Origin: Pseudomonadota bacterium | GTDB taxonomy: Bacteria > Pseudomonadota > Gammaproteobacteria > Burkholderiales > Thiobacillaceae | DNA length: 30,330 nucleotides | Reading direction: 5' to 3' | Assembly (NCBI GenBank): GCA_021836225.1 | Contig: JAKBJA010000088.1 | Coordinates: 1-30,330, forward strand | In this document: positions 25,601 to 30,330 of the stretch, piece by piece | Position numbering within the stretch: position 1 is the first letter of the stretch | How the letters are laid out: each line of letters opens with the position of its first letter | Made by a program: the position numbers and the translations under genes | Notes under the pieces: generated by a model | What the model saw: the letters and a program-made list of their open reading frames with translations, nothing else | What the model was told of the DNA's origin: nothing | The model's database searches: none

Positions 25601-26846
25601 AAACGCGCTGATTTGGGTGAGCGGTCCAGGCAGGTTGGAGGTTACGGCAGGCCGTCACATCGATCTGGGAACATCGGCCGGTATTTCCAGCCGGGGGAAC
25701 ATCGATAATCCGGCCCTGCCTGTTGGTGGTGCGGATATTCATATTGCGGCCGGGGTCGGTGCGAATGGCATCGATTACGCCGGTGCGATTGATCGGCTAT
25801 TGGCGAAACTCGAAAGTGGCAGCCCGGACGACACGACGCTGTGGCTGGCCCGCTGGCTGACCGGCAACGCGGATTTGAGCGAAACCGATGCGCTGGCGGC
25901 AGTTCAGACCGTGCATGATTTGGATGCGGAAGGTAGGCGCAGTAGTGTGCGCAACCTCATCTTTACCGCACTGCGCGCGACCGGTCGAGATTCGCTGCAG
26001 GCGGACAGCGCATATGCGGCTGACTATGCCCGCGGCTACGCAGCGCTGGAACTTGCTTTTCCGGGGATTGGCAATGAAGACACGAACCCGTATCAGGGTA
26101 GCGTTAATCTGTTTGCCAGCCGCATTCGGACTGAGCTGGGCGGCGATATCGAATTTTTGATTCCAGGTGGCGATTTAATCGTCGGGCTGAGCAATACGCC
26201 GGAACAAATTACAGACATATCTAAAGTCACCAATTTCCGGGATAAAGGCTCGTTGGGCATGGTTACGGTTTCCGACGGCTCGATTGTGGGCTTCGCGCGC
26301 GACGACGTGCTCGTCAATCAGTCGCGCATCCTGACGGTGGGCGGCGGTAACATCCTGTTGTGGTCGAGCGAGGGGGACATCGATGCTGGCAAGGGCAAGA
26401 AGACCGCAGCGACCGTGCCTCCGCCGATCATCAAAGTCGACAAGGATGGCAACGTCACGCTGGAATTGCAGGGCGCGGCCACTGGTAGCGGCATTGGCGC
26501 GCTCACGCCGGTGGGAGGCCTCGCGGGCGACGTCGACCTGATCGCGCCCAAGGGCACAGTCAACGCCGGCGATGCCGGCATCCGCGCGGGCAACCTCAAC
26601 ATCGCCGCGCAGGTGGTTCTTGGGGCGGACAACATCTCGGTGTCGGGCTCTTCGGCCGGCACGCCGGTGGCCGACACCAGCGCGGTGACGGCGGCGTCCT
26701 CCGGCGCCAGCAACGCGGGCGACGTCTCATCGACCACGGCCGCGCTGTCGCAGAACCTGGCCGATGCCGCGCGCGCGGCGGAGGAGTTGAAACAGGCCTT
26801 CAAGCCGACGTTCATCACGACCGAGGTGGTCGGGCACGGCGACTGA
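16632..26846 (+). CDS. Filamentous-haemagglutinin-like exoprotein (TpsA adhesin)
   Basis: A 3404-residue exported exoprotein, partner of the preceding TpsB. GGGAG six bases before the ATG supports the start. Residues 1-35 are an extended signal peptide region (NRYRLIFSTSLGMMVPVAEI), followed by a hydrophobic core ending AQAE near 54. Residues about 57-190 form the TPS domain (haemagglutination-activity type), with VNSNGIAFMGG in place of the usual NPNGI and NSFTAST after it. The long body is Gly-, Ala-, Asp- and Val-rich repeat of the beta-helix kind. Around 2480-2640 (RLVAGADQG, LQLYSNWLFRQG) it resembles the FHA-associated DUF3739 region. Only two cysteines were found (C2473, C2478 in PCTTATC). 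The C-terminus lacks a VENN motif or toxin domain. Likely a surface or released adhesin. A nine-G run and a low-GC patch are noted separately. Confidence 0.93.
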   Translation: MNRNRYRLIFSTSLGMMVPVAEIARSRGKSHQGRVASGFALALVLLTGGAQAELPVPSANFAAPGTIANYQASGTQAYINQVGNKAIVNFQTGNISAGHDLQVRQVDALITQNLVPGAAFSLLARIHDSNPTVIAGSISQAAGQKANVILVNSNGIAFMGGSQVNLNSFTASTLNIADNFILDTLLTTDGQPQFENALGGGEARGFIKVFENARISAGSQGRVMLIAPTVINKGKVEAPDGQVIMAAGSKVFLRTASAYGDDNVRGLLVEVDSPAGLADFDTTNTDVKDGQLDGQAVGLANPAEDKLGHATNLGELTSPRGNVTMVGYAVNQQGIARATTSVVANGSVYLLAKDRTVVPASIPDQTKTGSRSERAGRVVLGANSLTEVLPDVADATGALDGTTGQGLPDKSQVQVLGQDIRMESGAVIDAPSGEVSLVAMDRPADASIDGTNPFKLAASPISANARVHIADGARINVAGLENVQVSAARNSAEVELRGDELKDSAINREGALRGEKVYVDINRALANANAGKSTLIAKDSLESYQAKLERTVAERSTAGGLVDIKSQGEAILESGAVVDLSGGSVQYTPASVKTTLLTTGGKLVDVADANAEMRYDGIATRYVRDYGRWNRREVIDLGQSYRFDPGYVEGKDAGALQIVGMGATVMQADVIGRTTTGELQRDAGQIPAGARLRFGSDAVAGDYKLNQRIEVSSTAATLPRSFGFGDALPTDLKSVLGLNPASVGGGKIAQLEIFSNQAAEIREALRTPQGGGVQITARSVDVVADVIAQEGQIAFNARANQASGTIPSSTLNVTVGEGVSLAARGEWINQSPGTGTPASTGASIDGGSITLSAVNNVDLREGSHVDVTGGGRVKPDGKIAGGKGGAIKLEANAGVEATNLQTGAVQLAGKLSGYGMAQGGSLTVSSGRIQIGGAEDTTAGALNLDSDFVNRGGFSDIKLTGRDGLTVADGVSLAPVQQTLELQPGYTLQASGSRIEGFSKRVALEPRLRKAVNLTLSADAVTRGDVRIGEGARIDLDDKARLAINAAHRIEIQGGLSTRGGTISATLNRSTDQAFDPASTIWLGDQAVLDASGVARTYTDSRGLTQGDVLAGGTVALNAQVGYVVTESGSKIDVSGAAPVRLDVLNEAGGLGRDIGSDAGSIAIVAREGALLDGTLAARAGGDSNRGGSFGLTLGDNATPSGAHHPAGQRVISLADAVPAQATGLAPGGAMPASADGQAKLGAAALEAAGFDRIALKSRDAIRLENGLDLGAGRALPLREVTLDSPRIETAGGDASLRADVLRLGNYDDGRQSVVNTATPGSGTLTAQARLLELAGKQTLTGMANVELKGEEEIRLAGVSVNGTRPAGSLTSAADMVFHGAVVAPATYVQHAILAPGHRVEFTRNTDGPIQPLSALGSLKVEAGDIVQGGNLWAPFGQIEFKASGSLVFQDGSLTSVAAESGSLTPFGKVLNGQDWKYAVGSKLLDQDEFADKAIRVDGATVDMQAGAKVALAGGGDLQAYEFTVGPGGSRDILADANTYAIVPGYKQNFAPGDGQEGFDRTNGEAVYLSGVAGLADGVYTLLPAHYALLPGAYAVKLDTGIKDVMPGQAYSRQDGVRIAAGYVTDTRTGAPKDARWQGVQVLTHEQVRARSEFALTRASDFFAGSRNRPQDAGLLSVSTTGSGADALKLDAIYDFAAGSDGRGAQVDISALKLAVTSGAPDGPDPEAVVLDVSKLNALGAESLLIGGTRTRSGDTTTLAVGANEVTLANDAAHALEAGEILLAAKDTLELKSGSAIDAQGDAGDAGHYEIAGNGAFVRAASMSATFNRTGNPDRSQGTLIGQADSTITAADSITLDATLGNAFKGEARFQVKKDGVTQAVAGNLGVGATRVNFGAAPSGAEGITYSQDELDALDLKSLALTSYSTFDLYGDVRVGQLDADGKPVMKNLTLQGAGLVGIDNAGKTAQLNAQNLTLANSAATTFTPGGTLGSGELAVKADTLALGAGDKAIKGFDSVTVTANELVAAAGVGKLDIDAPATLNVARISGERGSDQSLTSAGALTAAQRVADRVLAPVTVLGAKWALQGTGVDFDTRAELPSGSIKFTSTAGDVRLGENARVDVAGRAVQFFDVNKPSWGGSAEFASETGNVEFEAGAKVDVSAAAGGDAGTLIVRAANGTFTLADGSVNGASPVNAEGQRGEGARVDMDTGTLTSFSALNAALNSGGFDGGRALRVRTGDVNIAATDAVKAHDIEIAADNGMLDVAGALDASGEDAGRIELFAGNDVNVLATARLKAVSSGSNEDGGDIEIGTRDGSLDLVAGSTVDVSGGAGGQGGTVLLRAPRASGGTDVAIAAVDSTIAGARSIAVEAVKNYAYTGNKILGSSDLATITSDNDTFAAYHAGIKTRLGRADDPGFHVLSGVEVSATGDLTLASDWNLSTARAGGETGVLTLSAAGNLNINSNLSDGFSHATPCTTATCNATNPSPATLLADESWSYRLVAGADQGAANPLSVIRNESGGNVTLAAGKLIRTGTGDIRVAAGGNIELKDNKATIYSAGRAASALDNFTNPTAAQFSQGGGDVSLLALGNIASPKRSLQLYSNWLFRQGRLNSDGTAYETDLQPAWWVRFDQFQQGVGALGGGDVSLVADGKVENVSASTPTQARMASPTPVAGALLKTGGGTVRVETGGDLLGGQYYADNGDLIIRAGGKFDTGEKVGSGASAKPLYTILALGDAQAKVQAQGDVNIQAVLNPHLIVQSTGTSGNIANASDTKWSLFSTYGENSGVLLNSLNGVVKQHEATLMTSAYNSAVNNPRLNFDMRRPFYTTNMLRILPSSFSATAYQGDISLDMQSAILSPAPTGNLTLLAAGGVAIPGSVVMSDTEKLPSPITPGEDDDQFGAGSLQSILQPPPPAVIPVHTGDTEPVRIYAVGGDVSGAVNKFNLKLPKQTLIRAGRDIANLGVSIQHVDSANVSVLQAGRDLRFESRESRSPNALIWVSGPGRLEVTAGRHIDLGTSAGISSRGNIDNPALPVGGADIHIAAGVGANGIDYAGAIDRLLAKLESGSPDDTTLWLARWLTGNADLSETDALAAVQTVHDLDAEGRRSSVRNLIFTALRATGRDSLQADSAYAADYARGYAALELAFPGIGNEDTNPYQGSVNLFASRIRTELGGDIEFLIPGGDLIVGLSNTPEQITDISKVTNFRDKGSLGMVTVSDGSIVGFARDDVLVNQSRILTVGGGNILLWSSEGDIDAGKGKKTAATVPPPIIKVDKDGNVTLELQGAATGSGIGALTPVGGLAGDVDLIAPKGTVNAGDAGIRAGNLNIAAQVVLGADNISVSGSSAGTPVADTSAVTAASSGASNAGDVSSTTAALSQNLADAARAAEELKQAFKPTFITTEVVGHGD
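18860..18868 (+). repeat. Nine-G homopolymer in the TpsA coding sequence
   Basis: A run of nine G residues encodes part of SVGGGK about residue 744. Slippage by one base would truncate the adhesin to roughly a fifth of its length, so this is a possible phase-variation tract. Confidence 0.7.
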
Positions 26847-26864
26847 GGTCGCGTCCGGCGACCA

Positions 26865-26892
26865 CAGATATGGCCCATTCGGGCCATATCTG
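26865..26892 (+). terminator. Perfect hairpin after the TpsA gene
   Basis: CAGATATGGCCC (26865-26876), loop ATTC, GGGCCATATCTG (26881-26892): 12 perfect pairs, 18 bases past the stop. No T tract follows, so it may be an atypical terminator, an mRNA 3' end protector or a protein-binding dyad. It separates the adhesin from the Ton-type genes. Confidence 0.5.
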
Positions 26893-26956
26893 CTACCACG
26901 CGCTGTCATTGCTGGTCCGGATAATTCGGCGCTTGGTTCATCCTGGTTGAAACCCC

Positions 26957-28615
26957 ATGCGCGTCCTTGCTGCTGCGATTGCTTTGTTGCTCTCCCTGTT
27001 CTCTGCGACCAGCCACGCCTGGTGGAACGAGGACTGGTCGGCGCGCAAGAAAATCACCCTGACCAATCCGGCGGGCGAGGTCGCCGATGCGCCGGTGCTG
27101 ATCCGCCTGCACACCGGCAATTTCGATTTCCTGTCGGCCAACGAGAACGGCAGCGATCTGCGCGTGGTGGCGGGGGATGATGCGACCGAACTCAAGTTCC
27201 ATATCGAGAAATGGGACGGTATCAACCAGCTCGCGCTAGTGTGGGTGAAGCTGCCCAAGCTCGCTGCCAGCAGCGAAGCCTGGCTGTATTTCGGCAATCC
27301 CGAGGCGGCGCCGGCATCCGATCCCAAGGGAACCTACGACGCCGCCAGCGCGGTATTTCATTTCAACGAGGCGGGCGGCAATCCGGCCGACAGCGGGCCG
27401 AATGCACTCAATGCGACGGCCTTCAGCGGCGAGCGTGCGGCGGCCTCGTTTGCCAACGGCGGTGCCAGATTCAACGGCTCGCAGAGCCTGACGCTGCCGG
27501 CGATCAATGCCGCCGGCGGGATGAGCGTGGCGATGTGGCTGAAACCGGCTGCGCTCGACGGCGTGCTGCTGCAGGCCGGCGGATTGAACGTCGCGCTGGC
27601 GGGTGGCGTGGCGAACGTGCAGGCCGGCGGGGCGAGCGTCGCGGCCGGCGCGCCGCTCACGGCAGGCAAGTGGCACCATCTGGCGATCACGCTGGATGGC
27701 ACGCTCAAGCTCTACGTCGACGGCAAGCTGGCCGGCGAGGCACCCGGCGCCGCGCTGCCAGCCGGACCGCTGACCGTGGGCGCGGGCTACAGCGGCGAGC
27801 TCGACGAGGTGCAGCTCGCCGGCACCGTGCGCGATGCGGCGTGGATCGCGGTGCAGGCCGCGCAGGGCCCGGACGGCACATTGGTGGCGCTGGGCGCGGA
27901 CGAGGCCGGCGAGGGCGGCGGCGAGGCGTCCTACTTCGGGGTGATCCTGCAGTCGGTGACGCTCGACGGCTGGGTCGTCATCGGCATCCTGGCGGTGATG
28001 CTGGTGGTGGCGGCGTGGGTGATGATCGACAAGGCGGGCTACGTCAACCGCGTCGACAAACACAATGGCCGCTTCATGGAGAAATTTCGCGAGCTGTCGA
28101 CCGACCTGGCGCAAATCGACAAGACGCAGTCTCTGGCGACCGAGTTCAGGCATTCCTCGCTCTATCGCATCTACCACATCGGTTCGCAGGAAATCGGCCA
28201 CCGCTTCAAGGACACCGACGCCGCGCACAACGACAAGACGCTGTCGCCGCAGTCGCTCGACGCCATCCGCGCCAGTCTCGACGCCGGCCTGGTGAAGGAG
28301 AACCACAAGCTCAACCGGCTGATGGTGCTGCTCACCATCGCGATTTCCGGCGGCCCCTTCCTCGGCCTCCTAGGCACCGTGGTCGGCGTGATGATCACCT
28401 TCGCCGCGATCGCCGCCTCCGGCGACGTCAACGTCAACGCCATCGCCCCCGGCATCGCCGCCGCGCTGGTGGCCACGGTGGCAGGCCTGGCGGTCGCGAT
28501 TCCGGCGCTGTTCGGCTACAACTACCTCGGTTCGCGCATCAAGACGATTTCGGCGGACATGCACATCTTCGTCGACGAATACATCACCAAGCTGGCCGAG
28601 AACTACAGCCGCTAG
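26957..28615 (+). CDS. DUF2341/LamG-like - ExbB fusion, proton channel protein
   Basis: A 552-residue inner membrane protein with a large periplasmic N-terminus. Residues 1-21 are a signal peptide ending SHA. Residues about 22-118 (WWNEDWSARKKITLTNPAGE then WLYFGNPEA) match the DUF2341 pattern; about 133-308 look like a LamG/concanavalin-type sandwich (MSVAMWLKPA, KWHHLAITLDGTLKLYVDGK). A membrane helix lies at about 335-357. The MotA/TolQ/ExbB core is at about 454-545, with GPFLGLLGTVVGVMITF and GIAAALVATVAGLAVAIPA. ExbB proteins form proton channels with ExbD that drive TonB. The N-terminal beta domains are atypical and could bind surface glycan or protein. It heads a tight cluster with exbD- and tonB-like genes 109 bases after the adhesin gene. 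The domain names are by recognition and not searched. Confidence 0.88.
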   Translation: MRVLAAAIALLLSLFSATSHAWWNEDWSARKKITLTNPAGEVADAPVLIRLHTGNFDFLSANENGSDLRVVAGDDATELKFHIEKWDGINQLALVWVKLPKLAASSEAWLYFGNPEAAPASDPKGTYDAASAVFHFNEAGGNPADSGPNALNATAFSGERAAASFANGGARFNGSQSLTLPAINAAGGMSVAMWLKPAALDGVLLQAGGLNVALAGGVANVQAGGASVAAGAPLTAGKWHHLAITLDGTLKLYVDGKLAGEAPGAALPAGPLTVGAGYSGELDEVQLAGTVRDAAWIAVQAAQGPDGTLVALGADEAGEGGGEASYFGVILQSVTLDGWVVIGILAVMLVVAAWVMIDKAGYVNRVDKHNGRFMEKFRELSTDLAQIDKTQSLATEFRHSSLYRIYHIGSQEIGHRFKDTDAAHNDKTLSPQSLDAIRASLDAGLVKENHKLNRLMVLLTIAISGGPFLGLLGTVVGVMITFAAIAASGDVNVNAIAPGIAAALVATVAGLAVAIPALFGYNYLGSRIKTISADMHIFVDEYITKLAENYSR

Positions 28616-28624
28616 GGGGGCGCG

Positions 28625-29029
28625 ATGAAAGTCCAGGAAGACAACGAGCCGTTCGACGACATCAACGTGACGCCGATGCTGGATCTGGCCTACGTGCTGC
28701 TGGTGATTTTCATCATCATGACCACCGCGTCGGTGCAGGGCATCAAGGTCAACCTGCCGAAGGCGAGCAACACGCCCAGCCTGGCCAAGCCGCAGACCAA
28801 GGCGATCACCATCACCGAGACCGGGCAGATCTTTCTCGATACCTATCCGGTGAGCCTGGATGAACTGCGCACTCAGCTCGGCGCGCTGAAGGCTGCCAAT
28901 CCCGAGCTGCCGGTGGTGGTGAAGGGCGACACCGTGGTGCAGTACGGCCGCGTGATGGAAGTGCTCGAACTGCTGGGCCAGCTCGATATCACGCAACTGG
29001 GCCTCGTCACCCAGAAACTGGTCAAGTAG
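28625..29029 (+). CDS. exbD: ExbD-type biopolymer transport protein
   Basis: A 134-residue inner membrane protein with one transmembrane helix (about 17-36) and a periplasmic domain. The motif NVTPMLDLAYVLLVIFIIMT contains the conserved proton-relay Asp20. The periplasmic part (about 60-134, including VVVKGDTVVQYGRVMEVLEL) is of normal ExbD form and length. GGGGGGCG precedes the ATG, and the gap to the upstream stop is nine bases. It should assemble with the fused ExbB-like protein and the TonB-like protein encoded next, converting proton motive force into mechanical work across the periplasm. Confidence 0.93.
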   Translation: MKVQEDNEPFDDINVTPMLDLAYVLLVIFIIMTTASVQGIKVNLPKASNTPSLAKPQTKAITITETGQIFLDTYPVSLDELRTQLGALKAANPELPVVVKGDTVVQYGRVMEVLELLGQLDITQLGLVTQKLVK

Positions 29030-29032
29030 GAC

Positions 29033-29695
29033 ATGGATGACCGCAAGCCCGCCTGGATGCGCTGGGGCGGCGTCGCGCTGGGCGCGATCGCGGCAGTGCT
29101 GATTGCGCTGTGGCTGAAAAGTGTGCTGGTGAGCGATGGGCCGGTGAAGAAGCCGACGATCCAGCAGATCACCCTGGTGCGCCCGCCGCCCCCGCCGCCC
29201 AAGCCGCCGGAGGAGAAACCGCCCGAACCGGAGGTGAAGGACGAGGTCAAGATCGACCAGCCGCAGGAGACGCCTGAGCCGCAGGCCGACGCTCCACCGC
29301 CCGGACCGGATCTCGGCGTGGATGCCGAAGGCAGTGGCAGCGGCGACGGCTTCGGCCTGGTCGGCAAGAAGGGCGCATCCGACCTGATTGGCGGGGGGGG
29401 CGGTGGCAACCCGTGGGCCTGGTATGACGCGCTGGTGAACGACGCCGTGAGCTCGGCGTTCCAGGCCGCACTGGGACGTGAAAAGGCGCTCAAGAACAAG
29501 AACTACAAGGTGATCGTGAAGGTGTGGATCGACGGCGGCGGGCAGGTGACGCGCGCTGCCCTGGTAGACAGCACGGGCGATGTCCGAGCGGATGAAGTGC
29601 TGAAGGAGGCGTTGAAGGGCATGCGCGCCTTGCGCGACAGCCCGCCGGCGGATATGCCGCAACCGATAAAAATACGCGTGACTTCACGCGCCTGA
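29033..29695 (+). CDS. TonB-family energy transducer
   Basis: A 220-residue protein anchored in the inner membrane by a helix at about 11-32 (WGGVALGAIAAVLIALWL). A proline- and acid-rich spacer covers about 44-103 (PPPPPPKPPEEKPPEPEV). A Gly-rich stretch is followed by a TonB C-terminal-like domain at about 150-220 (KVIVKVWIDGGGQVTRAALV, ending PIKIRVTSRA), which contacts outer membrane receptors in known systems. The start lies three bases after the exbD stop, so the genes are co-translated. An eight-G run at 29393-29400 encodes part of IGGGGGGN. The nearby porin gene might be functionally linked, but porins are not usual TonB partners. The real partner may be TpsB, a receptor elsewhere, or another surface protein. 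Confidence 0.9.
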   Translation: MDDRKPAWMRWGGVALGAIAAVLIALWLKSVLVSDGPVKKPTIQQITLVRPPPPPPKPPEEKPPEPEVKDEVKIDQPQETPEPQADAPPPGPDLGVDAEGSGSGDGFGLVGKKGASDLIGGGGGGNPWAWYDALVNDAVSSAFQAALGREKALKNKNYKVIVKVWIDGGGQVTRAALVDSTGDVRADEVLKEALKGMRALRDSPPADMPQPIKIRVTSRA

Positions 29696-29714
29696 AAATG
29701 AACATGAGAACGCT

Positions 29715-30330
29715 ATGACGATACGAAGGAAATTGCTGACGCTGGCCGTGGCGGCGGCGTGTTCTGGCGGCGCGATGGCAGCGCCCGACGACGAGCGCGC
29801 ACGGGTTGAGCTGCTGCACGAAACCACGCTCAACCTGATCCAGCTGTTGGTGGAACAGGGCGTGCTGAAGCAGGAAGCCGCCGATGCGATGCTGAAAAAG
29901 GCGCAGCAGCAGGCCGCCGAAAAAACCGAGCAGGCCAAGGCTGCCGAGGCGGAATCCAACAAGGGCGTGGTGCGCGTGACCTACGTGCCCGAGTCTGTGA
30001 AACGCGAAATCCGCGAGCAGGTTCGGCAGGAAGTGGTGGCGCAGGCCAAGCTGGAACGCTGGGGCGACGTCAACGCGGTGCCGGAATGGCTCGACCGGCT
30101 GAAGTGGGAAGGCGATATCCGGCTGCGCCATCAGGGTGACCTGTTTGCCGACGGCAATGCGCCGGAAACCACGTTTCAGGTTAGCGGCCAGAACGTCAGC
30201 AATACCCTGGAAGACCGCCAGCGCGAGCGCGTGCGCCTGCGCCTGGGTTTGAATGCGAACGTCACCGGCAAGGTGGACGCCGGCATCCGCATCACGACCG
30301 GCAATACCTCCGATCCGGTGTCGACCAACC
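29715..30330 (+). CDS. Putative porin, N-terminal part (continues past window end)
   Basis: The frame is open from the ATG at 29715 to the last base, giving 205 residues without a stop. GAAC precedes the ATG and no strong binding site is visible; ATGs at 29698 and 29704 run into a stop at once. Residues 1-23 are a signal peptide (MTIRRKLLTLAVAAACSGGA then MA). Residues about 27-115 are charged and helical (EQGVLKQEAADAMLKKAQQQ, REIREQVRQEVVAQAKLERW), probably a periplasmic coiled coil. From about 130 beta-barrel-like strands begin (LKWEGDIRLRHQGDLF, RERVRLRLGLNANVTGKVDA). This layout is that of proteobacterial putative porins with an N-terminal coiled coil. It lies 19 bases after the tonB-like gene and probably belongs to the same transcript. 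Confidence 0.85.
   Translation, partial: MTIRRKLLTLAVAAACSGGAMAAPDDERARVELLHETTLNLIQLLVEQGVLKQEAADAMLKKAQQQAAEKTEQAKAAEAESNKGVVRVTYVPESVKREIREQVRQEVVAQAKLERWGDVNAVPEWLDRLKWEGDIRLRHQGDLFADGNAPETTFQVSGQNVSNTLEDRQRERVRLRLGLNANVTGKVDAGIRITTGNTSDPVSTN

Noticed and set aside
16632..26846. Contact-dependent inhibition toxin (CdiA) with an immunity gene.
   Set aside because: No VENN motif, no distinct C-terminal toxin domain, and no small immunity gene downstream; the next gene is the ExbB fusion.
29715..29783. Lipoprotein signal in the porin N-terminus (Cys in VAAACSGG).
   Set aside because: The residues before Cys do not form a good lipobox, and a signal peptidase I site (AMA) follows.

Overview
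The window is a GC-rich (roughly 63-66% in coding DNA) bacterial chromosome segment. It most resembles a betaproteobacterium of the Thiobacillus / Nitrosomonadales / Rhodocyclales kind: PEP-CTERM surface proteins, an EpsA-type LuxR regulator, an XrtH-like exosortase, a two-partner secretion locus and a putative porin occur together. The taxonomic call is inference from gene content only. I see no tRNA, rRNA, CRISPR array, insertion sequence or phage gene. Nearly everything serves the cell envelope: secretion, sorting, surface attachment and its control.

Layout. 1-655 is the 3' end of a possible metallophosphoesterase. 801-4423 is a compact unit of exosortase (XrtH-like), a partner membrane protein overlapping it by ATGA, and a secreted subtilisin-like protease whose C-terminus looks like the matching sorting signal. 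4424-5231 has no gene but holds two diverged copies of a structured RNA element of about 200 nt, with covarying stems and a conserved C-rich loop. 5232-9028 carries two PEP-CTERM proteins, a small acidic protein on the minus strand, and a trypsin-like protease with a PEP-CTERM tail. 9086-10900 (minus) encodes an EAL-CBS-GGDEF c-di-GMP enzyme, divergent from an EpsA-type regulator (11160-11939). 12250-14729 holds a third PEP-CTERM protein and an unrecognised secreted protein, both with strongly biased codons suggestive of high expression.

14895-26846 is a two-partner secretion pair: a TpsB/FhaC-type outer membrane transporter and a 3404-residue filamentous-haemagglutinin-like exoprotein. It is followed (26957-29695) by an unusual Ton-type energy module: an ExbB-like proton channel fused to a periplasmic DUF2341/LamG-like segment, an ExbD, and a TonB-like protein. 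The start of a porin (29715 to the window end) comes next.

Recurring non-coding structure: an 18-bp palindrome (ATGAGCC-N4-GGCTCAT type) occurs four times, always between genes and upstream of surface-protein genes or the RNA elements. It is a candidate operator, possibly for EpsA, or a family of hairpin terminators. The best candidates for something undescribed are the tandem structured RNAs and the adhesin-plus-fused-ExbB module.
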